From contig NZ_FNYL01000001.1 in NCBI RefSeq assembly GCF_900109045.1, positions 1-64,000 of the forward strand: a stretch of DNA of 64,000 nt, written 5' to 3'. This document shows, piece by piece, positions 25,409 through 36,109 of this stretch. Under the pieces are notes generated by a model. The model did no database searches. It was not told the origin of the DNA and saw only the letters and a program-made list of their open reading frames with translations. A program made the position numbers and the translations under genes. Numbering within the stretch: the first letter of the stretch is position 1; the number at the start of each line of letters is the position of its first letter. Source of the DNA: Dyadobacter sp. SG02 (lineage in GTDB: Bacteria > Bacteroidota > Bacteroidia > Cytophagales > Spirosomataceae).

Positions 25409-26409
25409 TCCCTCAGCGCGTTGATCATCTTTTCATTGTCTTCCGGCCGCTGGGTAGCCAGGCGGAAATGCTGACGCGTGAGCCCACGGAAATTGCCCGC
25501 GTCGCGGATGAGGAGGCCGTGTTTTTCGATCAGAAAATCTTTTAGCTGAGCCGCATTTCGAACCAATGTTCTTACCAAAAAGAAGTGGGTATCGCTTTCC
25601 AGCACTTCCAGGCATTCCAATTGTTTCAATTCTTGAACGAACGTTCTTTTATCCTCTAATAGCTGTGAAAACGGCGGCTGAATTTCACTGAAATGTTCGT
25701 AAATGTAATGCCCGGCCGCCATTGCCAGTGTATTGACTGTCCATGGCTGCTTGATATTTACCAAAGATCCGACCATTTCCTCGCGTGCAAGCAAATAGCC
25801 TAATCGCAGCCCCGGAATCGCGTAAGTTTTTGTGAGCGAACGCATAACCAACAGATTCGGGAACCGGTTCATCAGCGCGACGGCCGACTCCGCTTCCTTT
25901 GTGAAGTCAATAAATGCCTCGTCTACCGCGAACAGACATTGCGGGTTCAGTTTCAGCCAGTATTGTAAGTCATTAAAAATAAGGCCGGTAGGATTGTTCG
26001 GGCTACAAATAAATACCAGATCACTTTTCAGTCGTGGCAATTCCAATGCATCCTGCCAGCTTATACTGCCGATTTCATGGCCGAATGCCAGGCATGCATC
26101 TTCATACTCGGCGAAAGAAGGCGTAACGATCGTCGTACGCTTGCCCGAGAATTGTTGCGCGATCAGGTAAATACTTTCCGTAGTGCCGCTGCATACCAGC
26201 ACTTGCCCTGCCGATATTTGATGATGGCTGGCGATCTTTTCCCTCAAACTCTCCGCAAGTACCTCGGGATAGCGCTTGATTTCGCTCCATTTTTCAAAAA
26301 CATACTCCTTCAAACCGGCTGGCTCTCCGCCGTACCAGACATTCGTACTGAAATCCGCAACAATCTTTTTCCCATACCGGTAGCCGTCGTCGCCATGCCC
26401 GTGTAACAT
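25387..26409 (-). CDS. cobD: Threonine-phosphate decarboxylase CobD
   Basis: CobD makes (R)-1-amino-2-propanol phosphate, the linker used by CbiB, from L-threonine phosphate. The 340-residue protein is a class I PLP enzyme: FSTNVWYGGEPAGL at the N-terminus, FICSPNNPTGLIF, FAVDEAFIDF with the cofactor Asp, and SLTKTYAIPGLRLGY with the PLP lysine. Histidinol-phosphate aminotransferase is the closest alternative, but the location between cobQ and cbiB settles the role. It follows cobQ by 3 bases. Confidence 0.9.
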   Translation of the reverse strand: MLHGHGDDGYRYGKKIVADFSTNVWYGGEPAGLKEYVFEKWSEIKRYPEVLAESLREKIASHHQISAGQVLVCSGTTESIYLIAQQFSGKRTTIVTPSFAEYEDACLAFGHEIGSISWQDALELPRLKSDLVFICSPNNPTGLIFNDLQYWLKLNPQCLFAVDEAFIDFTKEAESAVALMNRFPNLLVMRSLTKTYAIPGLRLGYLLAREEMVGSLVNIKQPWTVNTLAMAAGHYIYEHFSEIQPPFSQLLEDKRTFVQELKQLECLEVLESDTHFFLVRTLVRNAAQLKDFLIEKHGLLIRDAGNFRGLTRQHFRLATQRPEDNEKMINALREWQTLYY

Positions 26410-26412
26410 ATT

Positions 26413-27888
26413 TTACTCTGCTATACTATTGTAAATCAAATCCATATCGATATGCTCCCGTAGCAGATCGGCCAGTTTATCATATTGCTTTTCCTTAAAC
26501 TCCTGGTAATCATACTGCACTGCTCCTTCATCGGTATACGGCGCCAGAATGCTATCTATTACAATCGGGTTATCAAGAATCCCGTGCAGGTACGTGCCCC
26601 ACGTGCGTGCGTCGCCGAAATAACCGTCCGTGCGCCCATCCGCGAACGTGGCAACGGGCTCACCCGGTTGCAATGCAATGGTTTCACCCATATGGATCTC
26701 ATAACCCGCACATCGCTCAGGATTTTGCATGAAACGGAATTCGCACTGTAATGTCGTTTTTTCGGATTGCAGGATCGTTTTAACCGGCAGGAGCCCCAGC
26801 CCTGGCAGCTCTTCGATCTCACTTTCAACATGATGCGGGTCGAAAATGCTTTCCCCCAACATCTGGTAACCGCCGCAGATGCCTATCACCGTCCTGCCGT
26901 CCTTATGTGCGTCATAAATGGCTTTCGCTACGCCATTATTTTTGATGGCCAGCATATCGCCGATCGTATTTTTACTTCCTGGAATGACGACAACCGATGC
27001 CTTGGCGATCTCTGACGGCTCATTGGTATAATACAAATTCACGCGCGGGTCTTTTTCAAGACGGTCAAAGTCTGTAAAGTTCGAAAGTCTTTTCAGCAGG
27101 ATCACCGCCACATTCACCTTTCCCTCCACGGCCGACCGGTATTTGAGCTCCAACGAAACCGAATCTTCCTGCTCGATGTGAATATCCCGGAAATAGGGCA
27201 AAATACCCACTACCGGCAGTCCGGTCAATTCTTCAAGCATTCTCTTACCCTCTTCGAACAGCCGTCCGTCACCCCGGAATTTGTTAATGATAATACCTTT
27301 CATGCACGCGCGCTCGTCGGGCGTAAGCAACGCGATGGTACCATAAACGCTCCCGAAAACGCCTCCTTTGTCAATATCGGCGATCAGGTAAGCAGCCGCC
27401 CCGGCGTGGGCAGCCATTCTTAGATTCGTAATATCCCGGTGTTTGAGGTTAAGCTCCGAAATACTGCCCGCCCCTTCCATTACGATGGGTGAATATTTGG
27501 CAGCAAGACGATCGAATGCTTCTTTGACTGACGAAAACAGCTCGCGCCGGTCGTTAGCCATAAAGTACTCGTAGGCTGATTGATTTCCCACCGGCTTGCC
27601 ATTCAAAACCACCTGCGAAGTCTTGTCATTGGTAGGTTTAAGCAACACCGGGTTCATGTCTGATTCACAAGGAATCTGCGCCGCTTCCGCCTGTACGGCC
27701 TGCGCCCGCCCAAGTTCGAGGCCGTCGGCCGTCACAAAGCTGTTGAGCGACATATTCTGGGCTTTGAACGGCGCAGGCTGGTAGCCGTCTTGCTTGAATA
27801 TCCTGCAAAAACCCGCAGTGATCACGCTTTTGCCGACATCGGAACCGGTGCCAACGAACATGATCGGCCGTAATTTCTTAGTATTCAT
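26413..27888 (-). CDS. cobQ: Cobyric acid synthase CobQ/CbiP
   Basis: CobQ amidates four side chains of adenosylcobyrinic acid a,c-diamide using glutamine. The N-terminal half is a dethiobiotin-synthetase-like ATPase (FVGTGSDVGKSVITAGF, PFKAQNMSLNSFV, VMEGAGSISELNL). The C-terminal half is a class I glutamine amidotransferase with the nucleophile in VIGICGGYQMLGES and the catalytic His in GTYLHGILDN. The 491 residues are normal. A TTG three codons upstream overlaps the chelatase stop; ATG 27888 is preferred. Confidence 0.95.
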   Translation of the reverse strand: MNTKKLRPIMFVGTGSDVGKSVITAGFCRIFKQDGYQPAPFKAQNMSLNSFVTADGLELGRAQAVQAEAAQIPCESDMNPVLLKPTNDKTSQVVLNGKPVGNQSAYEYFMANDRRELFSSVKEAFDRLAAKYSPIVMEGAGSISELNLKHRDITNLRMAAHAGAAAYLIADIDKGGVFGSVYGTIALLTPDERACMKGIIINKFRGDGRLFEEGKRMLEELTGLPVVGILPYFRDIHIEQEDSVSLELKYRSAVEGKVNVAVILLKRLSNFTDFDRLEKDPRVNLYYTNEPSEIAKASVVVIPGSKNTIGDMLAIKNNGVAKAIYDAHKDGRTVIGICGGYQMLGESIFDPHHVESEIEELPGLGLLPVKTILQSEKTTLQCEFRFMQNPERCAGYEIHMGETIALQPGEPVATFADGRTDGYFGDARTWGTYLHGILDNPIVIDSILAPYTDEGAVQYDYQEFKEKQYDKLADLLREHIDMDLIYNSIAE

Positions 27889-27893
27889 TTCAT

Positions 27894-29738
27894 TCAAATA
27901 TCAATTCGCTCCGAAATCGTCTCTGTAATTTCATCGGCCGAAAGAGCCTGCAAAGACAAGTACTCTCCTCCCAACGCACCCGCCAGCTCCCTGGCTTTCC
28001 CGTAGCGGACATAGCCGCTTTCCGTATCCAGCACCAGTGAAGGAAATTTCAGATTTTCAGCCAGTTGCACCGATTGCCGCCACGCATCGCCGCTGGCTCC
28101 CGGCAACGGCACATTGGCCTTGCCGTCACTCAATATCACCAAAAATGGCTGAATCCGGTCGTTTTTCGACAATGAAGCCAGCATATTTTCAGCCAGTTGC
28201 AATGCATGTGGCAATGGCGTGCGCCCTCCTGTCGGTAATTTTTCCAATGCCTGCCCGGCCAGTTCCGTACTCCGGGTCGGTTCGAGCAGTACCGTTGCTT
28301 CTACGCCCCGGAAAGCTATCACAGCCACCATATTGCGTTTCTGATAAGCATCTTGCAGCAAATGCATCACGCTTCCTTTTACAGCCTCCATGCGCTTACC
28401 CGCAGCCATCGAGCCCGATGCATCTACTACAAACAGGATGAGATGGCCGGTCTTTCCATTTCTGACTTTCTGATGCAAATCCTGCCTGCCGATCTGCATT
28501 TGGTCAGGGTCGCGCGCCAATGCATGTATGACCGTATCGGTCAAAGCAATGTCTGTCGCGGTATCATTCCTGACGGCCCTTACCTGAAAGCCTTGCTCAC
28601 TTTTCCTGGCCCTGAGTGCCCTGCCATTAGCGGAATTTGGCAATGCCTCGGGCTCTGTATTTTTCAATTCTGGAATATTCATTCTAAAATCAATTCCCGC
28701 AATACTTTCATCGTCTCCGGTACCGCAACTTCCTTCGCCACATTCGCCTGCTTCTCCATCATTTGCCGGGGCTTCCGGTGCGCCTGATGATTGCGTGCTA
28801 TTTCGGGCAGCGTTACCTTCCCCGGCATTATCCTGATCATCTTCCAACGACTGACCAGCTTGTGGCGGCAATGCATTTTTCCCCTTCCTGTGTGTCAAAA
28901 CCAGCTCGACGCTCTCCCGTATATCTAGTGGAGTTACCGTCGTTCGCCCGTTCAATGCGGCAATGGTGATCGCCGTTTTGTACAGCACAATATCGGCCCG
29001 TAAGCTGCTCACGTTCCATTCGATACAAAGCTGGCTGATCATTTTGAGCAAGCCATCCGGCATTTGGATAAGCGGCAGTAACCGCTTTGCTTTATCGATT
29101 TGTGCCCTGACACTTTCCTGACCACTTACCCAATGACTTTTAAATAAGGCCGGATCGTTTTCAAACGCAATGCGTCTCCGTACTACCTCGGTTCGGGCCT
29201 GTACATCGGTTTGCGCCGTCACTTCCACCATCAACCCGAAGCGGTCCAGAAACTGGGGCCGCAAATTTCCTTCTTCCGGGTTCATCGTACCGATCAGCAC
29301 AAACCGCGCCGGATGGCTTACGGAAAGCCCTTCCCGCTGAACCGTATTGACGCCCGAAGCGGCTACATCCAGCAGCACATCCACGAGATGATCGGCCAGG
29401 AGATTCACTTCATCAATATACAGAATACCCTCGTGCGCGCTCGCAAGCAGGCCCGGGAGCAGTTTTTTGGTTTTGTTGGAAAGAATAGCCTCGATATCCA
29501 GACTACCGAGTACCCGGTCCTCCGACGCGCCGAGCGGTAAATCGACAAACGGGACCGGCTCACCCGAATGCTCCAATGCGGGCATCACCTCGGCGAGGCC
29601 GCGTACCGCGGTACTTTTGGCCGTACCCTTTTCGCCTTTGATCAGCACCCCGCCAATGCCGGGATTGACAGCGCAGAGCAGCAGCGCTTTTTTCAGTTTG
29701 TCTTGCCCGACGATCGCGGAAAACGGGTATAAATTCAT
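27894..29738 (-). CDS. Magnesium-chelatase-like ChlI/ChlD fusion (cobaltochelatase ATPase)
   Basis: One 614-residue chain combines the AAA+ motor and the VWA subunit that in the classic aerobic pathway are separate (CobS and CobT). The AAA+ part shows Walker A GEKGTAKSTAVRGLAE near residue 36, Walker B ILYIDEVNLLADHL and GTMNPEEGNLRPQFLDRFG. A low-complexity acidic and Gly/Ser-rich linker follows (about 295-350). The VWA domain begins near residue 425 with FVVDASGSMAAGKR, an intact MIDAS site, and includes TGGRTPLPHALQL. Placed directly after cobN, it most likely powers cobalt insertion, not magnesium insertion into porphyrins. Confidence 0.85.
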   Translation of the reverse strand: MNLYPFSAIVGQDKLKKALLLCAVNPGIGGVLIKGEKGTAKSTAVRGLAEVMPALEHSGEPVPFVDLPLGASEDRVLGSLDIEAILSNKTKKLLPGLLASAHEGILYIDEVNLLADHLVDVLLDVAASGVNTVQREGLSVSHPARFVLIGTMNPEEGNLRPQFLDRFGLMVEVTAQTDVQARTEVVRRRIAFENDPALFKSHWVSGQESVRAQIDKAKRLLPLIQMPDGLLKMISQLCIEWNVSSLRADIVLYKTAITIAALNGRTTVTPLDIRESVELVLTHRKGKNALPPQAGQSLEDDQDNAGEGNAARNSTQSSGAPEAPANDGEAGECGEGSCGTGDDESIAGIDFRMNIPELKNTEPEALPNSANGRALRARKSEQGFQVRAVRNDTATDIALTDTVIHALARDPDQMQIGRQDLHQKVRNGKTGHLILFVVDASGSMAAGKRMEAVKGSVMHLLQDAYQKRNMVAVIAFRGVEATVLLEPTRSTELAGQALEKLPTGGRTPLPHALQLAENMLASLSKNDRIQPFLVILSDGKANVPLPGASGDAWRQSVQLAENLKFPSLVLDTESGYVRYGKARELAGALGGEYLSLQALSADEITETISERIDI

Positions 29739-29766
29739 TTCAATATATTTAAACAGGCATTACCCT

Positions 29767-32700
29767 CTATTCACTCCGGGATTCCAGCAAAGCCTCGCTT
29801 TTGAGATACAGATTTTTCAAACTTTCCAATGCTTCCGCCGACGGTTTCTCCCAAAGCCCACGCTGCGCGGCTTCGAGCAGGCGCTCGGCAATCGCATGAA
29901 GCGCCCAGGGACTGTTCTCCTCGAAAAACTGCTGCATATCGGCATCGAGCGCATAAGTCTCGGCCACTTTTTCATACATCCAGTCGTCGACCACCCGGGC
30001 TGTGGCATCGTAGCCAAACAGGTAATCGACCGTGGCCGTGAGTTCCAGACCGCCTTTGTAACCATGTTTTTTAATGCTCTCTATCCATTTCGGGTTTACG
30101 ACCCGCGAACGGAAGACGCGCAAAGTTTCTTCTTTCAAATCCCTTACTACCGGCCTGGCGGGGTCCTGCGAATCGCCGAAATAGTGTTTGGGTTGCTGGC
30201 CGGTGAGGTTGCGTATCGTGGCAATCATGCCACCGTGAAATTGCAGGTAATCGTCGCTGTCGAAAAGGTCGTGTTCGCGGTTGTCCTGGTTATGTAATGC
30301 CACTTCCACGCCTGCGAGGCGGCGGGTAAATTCCTTGCGTGCATCTTCGCCCTGCGCATTGCGTGAATAGGCATAGCCTCCCCAGTTTATATAAGCCTGC
30401 GCAAAATCGCCATCGGTTTGCCAGTTTTTTTCATTGATTAAAGGCAAAATACCGGCCCCGTAGCTTCCCGGCGCCGCACCGAAAATACGGTAAGCAGCCC
30501 GTTCCTCAGCCTGCTCGATGGATAGTCCGTCGTCCTTTTGCAGCTCGGCGAGCTCTTTTAAATAATGCTTTTTTACAAAATTCTCCTCCAAAGGCTCGTC
30601 GGCGGCAATGACCATTTGCACAGCCTCGTCCATCAGCTCGATCAGGTGCGGAAATGCGTCACGGAAAAAGCCACTGATACGGGTCGTCACATCGATCCGG
30701 GGCCTGCCCAGTTCTTCCAGCGAAATGATTTCCAGTCCATTCACCCGCCTGCTTTCCGCCTGCCACACAGGCCTCACGCCCAGCATTGCCAGCATTTCGG
30801 CCACATCGTCGCCGTGCGTACGCATGGCGCTTGTGCCCCAAATGCTGATCCCGACGCTTTCGGGATACCTTCCGGCCTCTTTCCAATGTCGGTCCAGCAC
30901 TTCTCGGGCGAGCTGCTGCCCTACTTCCCAAGCCGCTTTGGAAGGCAATACCCTCGGATCGACAGCGTAAAAATTCCTTCCGGTAGGCAGGATATGCGCC
31001 ATTCCACGCGTAGGTGCACCGCTCGGGCCCGCAGGCACGTACCCACCCGAGAGGCCGTGCAGGAGATTCGTTATCTCCTCGTCGGTACGGGCCAGGTTAG
31101 GGACAAGTGCTTCCGATATAAAACTCAATATCTTGTGAAGGCTTTCCAACTCGGGCAGGTTCGGGTTACGATCGATGGATTCAAATATGACCCTTTCAAT
31201 CATCCCCCTGTCAAATCTGTAATGCTCAAACAGCTTGATGATGTGCGCCGCCATTTCATCCAGCGCTTCCAGCGCGTCGGCGCACGTTACGAGTTGCCGG
31301 CCGGCCCAGGCAGACAGGCTTTCATGCTGCATAGGCAGTTTTTGTCCTTTTTGTTGATGAAGTGTTTCAATATTTAATCCAAAAACATGCGCCAGAACAG
31401 CCTGCATCCCCGGCACGGGGCCATTCGGGAGGCGGGTGAGCGATTGCAGCATATCCAGCAACGCATCGCCCTCGGGCATTTCGCCCAGCGTGTGCAAACC
31501 GTTCCGGATCTGCGCGGCGCCGAGCTCGCACAAATAGCCATCGATATCTTCGATCAGGTGCGCTATATCCTTCCCGTCCATTTCCGCCAGGCTCACAGGA
31601 ACGCCCTCGGGCGTCATGTCGTCATCCCAGTCGTGTTTGTGATCGCCGTGGTCGCGGCTCAGCATGGCCGAAAGATCGGCATCGAGGTTGGTTTGTTTGA
31701 TCAAATCCCAGATTTGCCTTTGCAAAAGCGGCAACTTGGACGGATCGAGGCTTTCGACCTGGTAATATTCATCCACCAGCTGCGTGAGCTGCGCCAGTTC
31801 GCCGTAAGTATCGGCGGAGGTCATCGGCGGCGTCAAATGGTCGACCACCACGGCATGTGCGCGGCGTTTTGCCTGCGATCCTTCGCCGGGATCGTTGATA
31901 ATGAATGGGTAAAGCAATGGCAAATCGGCCAGGAATGCATCGGGGAAGCAGTTTTCAGATAACCCAATGCCCTTTCCGGGAAGCCATTCCAATGTCCCGT
32001 GCTTGCCTACATGCACAATGGCGTCTGCCCCCCAGCCGTCGCGCAGCCAGCGATACAATGCATAATAATGATGTGTGGGAGGCAAATCGGGCTGGTGATA
32101 GATCGCGTCGGGGTCCATACCGTAGCCCCGCGGTGGCTGCAAGGCCACAAATGCATTTCCAAGATCGAGACCGGCCAATGCGATATGGCCGTCGTGCACG
32201 TAGGTCTCGCCGGGCGGCGGCCCCCATTGTTTCAGCATTTTCTGCCGGGCGGCTTCGGAGAGTTCTCCAAACCAGCTCGCATATTGCGCAGCCGGAACGC
32301 TCGCCGCGGCTTGTGCGAGCTGGCCGGGCGTCAGGAAGTCTTCGTCATAGGCACAGAGGTCGATCAATGTATGGATCAGCTCCGTACCCGTTGCGGGCAG
32401 GTCGGCGACCCGGTAACCTTCGTCCTGCATTGCCCGCAGGATATTCAATAGCGACGCCGGTGCATCAAGCCCCACGGCGTTCCCGATCTGGGAAGCTTTT
32501 GTATTGGAATTGGTAAAAATGAATGCGACTTTTTTATCCGCGTTCTTTAAATGTCTTAAACGCGCAAAACGAATGGCTAAACCAGCAATCCGATCGATCC
32601 GGTTATCCAAAGGCTCATAGCTTCGCGCGTCTTTTCCCTTCTCTTTAAATGAAACCGGAACGGTAATAATGCGCCCGTCGAATTCGGGAATGGCTACATT

Positions 32701-34047
32701 CATCGCAGTATCCAGCGGATTAAGCCCCCGTGCCGACGATTCCCAGGGACCACGGCTCATACCGCTCGTGATAGCCTGCAAAACAGGCACATTCAAATCC
32801 AGCAATGCCCTCGAAGGCTCGCTACCCTGCCCTACCGGCTGAATGTCGGTCATCGCAAACGAGATCGTATTGACCAGCACATCGATGCCCGTTCCTGCAT
32901 CCGTATCGAAATACTCAAATGCAAGCGGGTTGCCGGTTTCGGCATTCACGGATTTGAGTGATGAGGTAAAAACCGGCAACACATTCACACCGCGATCTTC
33001 CAGCGCGCGGACCATCGAATCTACAAAGGCCGTATTGCCGCTCAGCCAGTGCGCCCGGTAAAAGGTAATGCCTACCGTCGCCAGAGCCGGATCGCGGTAT
33101 TTCAACCAATCGGATTTATCTGCAAATTCCGGCAGGTCGGGATGATAAATGCCGTGTTCCGGCAAATGCATGGGCGCTTCCGCTCCGAAACCGGTCATGA
33201 GCAGGTGGTCGGAAAGATAGCTCAGAAGCGAAATCAGGTTGCTGTAACCTCCGGCTTGCAAATAGGCCAACGTATCGTGCAAAACAGCCGGTGAAACCGT
33301 CGACACCGCGGCGAATTCAGGGTTCAGCTCGCCTGTACCGCTCACCACGATCAAATGCTGACCTCGCTGGCCGGCCAGTTTTACCAGTTCGTTGAACCCG
33401 GGAATACTGCTCAGCCGACCGTGAATGCGGATAATGAGGATCTTCGCCCCGGCAATTTCACGCTGCAATAGCTGCTGCATTTGCTCCTCGCTCTTGATCG
33501 CCATCAGGCCGATGCCCGTTGTTTTGGGAAAATCATCCGGCAGGAGCTGCATCGCGCGGTCGAGCGTGAGCAGGTCCGTGTCCGCGTGTGTGAGGAACAC
33601 GATACCGTCGGTAGGAATGGCCGTTTGCCCGAGTTCGGTCGACGCTTCGGAGCCTTTCCAGGTGTAAAATTGAAATACATATTCGCCGAGATCCGACGGC
33701 GGCACGAGGTACCGGTCGGCCTTGACCATGCTTTCGATATAATCAAAAATCGCGATGATCTGCCATTCGTAATTGATCGAATGGAACCACACCGAATGCC
33801 CGTCGAACAGCAGCGTCACCACATTCGCGAGCGTGCACGGGCCCAGGCAGCCGCCTTTGGTCATATGCACCACGTTCCGGAGCTTGCGCCTGAGCCATTC
33901 ATTTTTATACAATTCCACAGGAATGGGCGCATACCCGCGATCGACCCGTCCGCAGCAGCAGGCATTGTAGCAATAGGAAAGATGCCCCCGCCGCTGCACG
34001 AGGTTAATGGATTTTCCGTCGGACCGGGTAATTCGCTGGCGTTTCAT
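29767..34047 (-). CDS. cobN: Cobaltochelatase CobN with N-terminal ferredoxin-like domain
   Basis: CobN is the large subunit that inserts cobalt into hydrogenobyrinic acid a,c-diamide. The core is clear: [40 protein letters not shown] and the C-terminal [20 protein letters not shown]. At 1426 residues it is longer than usual CobN proteins. The extra N-terminal 130 residues look like a thioredoxin-like [2Fe-2S] ferredoxin, with Cys at about 26 and 30-32 and a CLGPC motif at 67-71. The 4-base ATGA overlap with cobB fixes the start, so this domain is really part of the protein. It may give redox control or electron supply. Confidence 0.9.
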   Translation of the reverse strand: MKRQRITRSDGKSINLVQRRGHLSYCYNACCCGRVDRGYAPIPVELYKNEWLRRKLRNVVHMTKGGCLGPCTLANVVTLLFDGHSVWFHSINYEWQIIAIFDYIESMVKADRYLVPPSDLGEYVFQFYTWKGSEASTELGQTAIPTDGIVFLTHADTDLLTLDRAMQLLPDDFPKTTGIGLMAIKSEEQMQQLLQREIAGAKILIIRIHGRLSSIPGFNELVKLAGQRGQHLIVVSGTGELNPEFAAVSTVSPAVLHDTLAYLQAGGYSNLISLLSYLSDHLLMTGFGAEAPMHLPEHGIYHPDLPEFADKSDWLKYRDPALATVGITFYRAHWLSGNTAFVDSMVRALEDRGVNVLPVFTSSLKSVNAETGNPLAFEYFDTDAGTGIDVLVNTISFAMTDIQPVGQGSEPSRALLDLNVPVLQAITSGMSRGPWESSARGLNPLDTAMNVAIPEFDGRIITVPVSFKEKGKDARSYEPLDNRIDRIAGLAIRFARLRHLKNADKKVAFIFTNSNTKASQIGNAVGLDAPASLLNILRAMQDEGYRVADLPATGTELIHTLIDLCAYDEDFLTPGQLAQAAASVPAAQYASWFGELSEAARQKMLKQWGPPPGETYVHDGHIALAGLDLGNAFVALQPPRGYGMDPDAIYHQPDLPPTHHYYALYRWLRDGWGADAIVHVGKHGTLEWLPGKGIGLSENCFPDAFLADLPLLYPFIINDPGEGSQAKRRAHAVVVDHLTPPMTSADTYGELAQLTQLVDEYYQVESLDPSKLPLLQRQIWDLIKQTNLDADLSAMLSRDHGDHKHDWDDDMTPEGVPVSLAEMDGKDIAHLIEDIDGYLCELGAAQIRNGLHTLGEMPEGDALLDMLQSLTRLPNGPVPGMQAVLAHVFGLNIETLHQQKGQKLPMQHESLSAWAGRQLVTCADALEALDEMAAHIIKLFEHYRFDRGMIERVIFESIDRNPNLPELESLHKILSFISEALVPNLARTDEEITNLLHGLSGGYVPAGPSGAPTRGMAHILPTGRNFYAVDPRVLPSKAAWEVGQQLAREVLDRHWKEAGRYPESVGISIWGTSAMRTHGDDVAEMLAMLGVRPVWQAESRRVNGLEIISLEELGRPRIDVTTRISGFFRDAFPHLIELMDEAVQMVIAADEPLEENFVKKHYLKELAELQKDDGLSIEQAEERAAYRIFGAAPGSYGAGILPLINEKNWQTDGDFAQAYINWGGYAYSRNAQGEDARKEFTRRLAGVEVALHNQDNREHDLFDSDDYLQFHGGMIATIRNLTGQQPKHYFGDSQDPARPVVRDLKEETLRVFRSRVVNPKWIESIKKHGYKGGLELTATVDYLFGYDATARVVDDWMYEKVAETYALDADMQQFFEENSPWALHAIAERLLEAAQRGLWEKPSAEALESLKNLYLKSEALLESRSE

Positions 34048-35426
34048 TGGGGGCTTTCGGCAGTTTTTTGGTTGATGAGGTGTTGAATAAATCCGGGCTT
34101 GCCGGCCCAGTAAAAATGAGTATACGTTGCAAAGGTATTTTGCACCCTAAAAAGCTGTGTATCAACCGTAACACCCCTTGCATTGGTCATTTGTGCAAGC
34201 GGCACTTGCACAAATGATTCCTTCAATACGGAGTAGTGGAACTCGTGGCCCCTGATTTCCAGCCCGTCCCAATGCATTACCCGGTAACCCAATGTCATTT
34301 TCGAATGTTGGAGCGTCGTTGCCAGATCGAGCACGCCGGCCATTTTAAATGCATTACCCCTGCTGTCGGTCAGCTCCCGGCCCAGGTACATCAGCCCGCC
34401 GCATTCCGCATAGGCCAGGCCGCCGTTTCCACAATAGTTCCGAATGCTTTCGATCATGCATTGGTTATCGGACAACTCTTTGGCAAACAACTCGGGGTAA
34501 CCACCCGGTAAATACAGGAAGTCAGTTTCCGGTAACACCTTATCATTCAAAGGGCTGAACCACTGCACCTCACCGAATGCACGCAGACATTCGATATTCT
34601 GGTGGTATAAAAAGGAAAATGCTTCGTCGCGCGCGATAGTTATGCGCAATTTTTGAGGCTTTCCGTTTGCCGGTTCCGGGTGGTTTCCCGTATTTAAAAT
34701 ACCATCATTTTCAACCAGAATTCTCCCTGGTTCTGCGGCATAATCCATGGCGGTAATTTCCAGCAACCGGTCGAGATTGACGGTTCGGGGGATAACTTCC
34801 GCTAGTCTCTGGATAATCTGCTCATAATCCGTTTCAGTCGAAATATGCAGTCCCAAATGCCGCGAAGGAATATGCAGCGCTTCGTTTTTAGGTAAATAGC
34901 CCAATGCCTCCACGCCAACATCCGCGCAGGCATCCTGCAAAAAGCGGTAATGCGATTCCGTATTCACGAAATTGAAAATCGCGCCCACCACGCGGATACC
35001 GGGATGGAAGTTCTTCAAACCATAGATCAGCGGCGCCGCCGAATAAGCCATCGACTGCGCATTGATCACCAGCACCACCGGCATATCCAGCAACGCGGCG
35101 ATTTCCGCACTGCTACCCTTCATTTTATCGGCCCCGTCGAAAAGACCCATCACGCCCTCGGCCACGCTCACGTCCGCGCGGGACGCGTAATGTGTGTACA
35201 CCGTACGCATATGCGCCTCCGAGGCCATGAAAGTATCCAGGTTCAGTCCTGGGCGGCCGGAAGCAGTCGTATGGTGGATCGTATCGATATAATCCGGCCC
35301 GCATTTAAACGCCTGCACCCCAAGCCCCCGCTCCCGCAACGCCCGCAGCAATCCCAGGGTAAGCGTGGTCTTGCCCGAATTGCTCGACGGAGCGGCGATC
35401 AGGAAACTGGATTTTAGATTAGTCAT
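34044..35426 (-). CDS. cobB: (Hydrogeno)cobyrinic acid a,c-diamide synthase CobB
   Basis: CobB amidates the a and c side chains, giving the substrate of cobaltochelatase. The N-terminal ATPase has [19 protein letters not shown] and [20 protein letters not shown], the C-terminal amidotransferase half has the nucleophile in [15 protein letters not shown] and [10 protein letters not shown] with the His. At 460 residues it is full length. It is the first gene of the cobB-cobN-chlID-cobQ-cobD-cbiB operon. Only 60 bases separate it from the divergent toxin-antitoxin genes; a cobalamin riboswitch in the right orientation lies about 680 bases upstream. Confidence 0.95.
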   Translation of the reverse strand: MTNLKSSFLIAAPSSNSGKTTLTLGLLRALRERGLGVQAFKCGPDYIDTIHHTTASGRPGLNLDTFMASEAHMRTVYTHYASRADVSVAEGVMGLFDGADKMKGSSAEIAALLDMPVVLVINAQSMAYSAAPLIYGLKNFHPGIRVVGAIFNFVNTESHYRFLQDACADVGVEALGYLPKNEALHIPSRHLGLHISTETDYEQIIQRLAEVIPRTVNLDRLLEITAMDYAAEPGRILVENDGILNTGNHPEPANGKPQKLRITIARDEAFSFLYHQNIECLRAFGEVQWFSPLNDKVLPETDFLYLPGGYPELFAKELSDNQCMIESIRNYCGNGGLAYAECGGLMYLGRELTDSRGNAFKMAGVLDLATTLQHSKMTLGYRVMHWDGLEIRGHEFHYSVLKESFVQVPLAQMTNARGVTVDTQLFRVQNTFATYTHFYWAGKPGFIQHLINQKTAESPQ

Positions 35427-35486
35427 GACGCGGCGATCTTGCGGTTACGCATTTTCTTTTGAATCAAATCCTTATTATTTTTGATT

Positions 35487-35651
35487 ATGGGAAAAACCAA
35501 AACATCCAAAACCAACTACGCACTTCCCGGTCAGCCGATGACCGACGAGGAGGTAAAAAGTATGGTTCTTGAAACTCAACAGGGAAACTTTCATTCTATG
35601 CAGGATTTAAAACAAAAAATCGCTGAATGGAAATCGAAATTCGTCCGGTAG
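35487..35651 (+). CDS. Small antitoxin-like protein of a type II module
   Basis: This 54-residue gene reads MGKTKTSKTNYALPGQPMTD, continues EEVKSMVLETQQGNFHSMQD and ends KSKFVR at TAG 35649-35651. It overlaps the following RelE/ParE-like gene by 25 bases, which is the usual antitoxin-toxin arrangement. The protein is basic at the start and helical at the end, like antitoxins whose C-terminal helix wraps the toxin. No DNA-binding family is recognised, so the assignment rests on position and overlap. Confidence 0.65.
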   Translation: MGKTKTSKTNYALPGQPMTDEEVKSMVLETQQGNFHSMQDLKQKIAEWKSKFVR

Positions 35652-35959
35652 TCATTAGTACGCTTGCTATCGAAAGTCTGGAAAATATCTACACCTACGG
35701 AATCGAAACATTTTCCTACTCTTCCGCAACAGTTTTCATCGAAGAACTTTACGTTCGCATCAACCAGCTTTCCTCCGACTACCTTCATCATCCCATTTGT
35801 CGTTTCATTCCGACTAAAACCGGTATTTACAGAAATTTGCAACATGGCCGATATCTGGTCATCTACCGTGTTAAACCTGAACGTATCGAGGTCCTGAACA
35901 TCATTCACAGCAGCCGCAGTCCGACGAAGATCAGAGCAACCAGAAAAATCAAGATTTGA
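35627..35959 (+). CDS. RelE/ParE family toxin
   Basis: The 110 residues fit the ParE/RelE fold: strand-helix start EIEIRPVVISTLAIESLENI, a helical pair, then the beta-sheet end HPICRFIPTKTGIYRNLQHG, RYLVIYRVKPERIEVLNIIH and SSRSPTKIR. The last block, with RYLVIY and IIHSSR, is characteristic of this toxin family. RelE members cleave mRNA on the ribosome and ParE members poison gyrase; which applies here cannot be told. The upstream overlapping 54-residue gene is the likely antitoxin. Confidence 0.8.
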   Translation: MEIEIRPVVISTLAIESLENIYTYGIETFSYSSATVFIEELYVRINQLSSDYLHHPICRFIPTKTGIYRNLQHGRYLVIYRVKPERIEVLNIIHSSRSPTKIRATRKIKI

Positions 35960-36085
35960 GGTGCGCTGACAAAACGGAAGAATAATCAGCAAGAAAACAA
36001 GAAAGGAATACCCAGGCGATAATGCCACCAGGCGATCGTCGGATCACAAATGGCGAAATCCAACTAAAATATCCAAACCAGACCC

Positions 36086-36105
36086 TGCTTCATACCGCGA
36101 AAGCA
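36086..36105 (-). promoter_or_regulatory. Hairpin behind the third riboswitch
   Basis: TGCTT-tcgcggtatg-AAGCA on the minus strand is a short stem-loop five bases past the riboswitch 3' end. Its TGCTTTCG opening matches the hairpins that follow the other two cobalamin riboswitches. Confidence 0.4.
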
Positions 36106-36109
36106 TTGT

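Noticed and set aside
35476..35483. TATTTTTG as a promoter for the toxin-antitoxin pair
   Set aside because: It matches TAnnTTTG but ends only 3 bases before the antitoxin ATG, so transcription would start inside the gene.
35591..36028. 145-residue minus-strand frame opposite the toxin gene
   Set aside because: It is antisense to a recognisable RelE/ParE gene and shows no family features.
35960..36095. Minus-strand stretch reading MKQGLVWIF, stop, LDFAICDPTIAWWHYRLG
   Set aside because: It could be the start of a decayed gene once served by the riboswitch, but two stops and no recognised family leave too little support.
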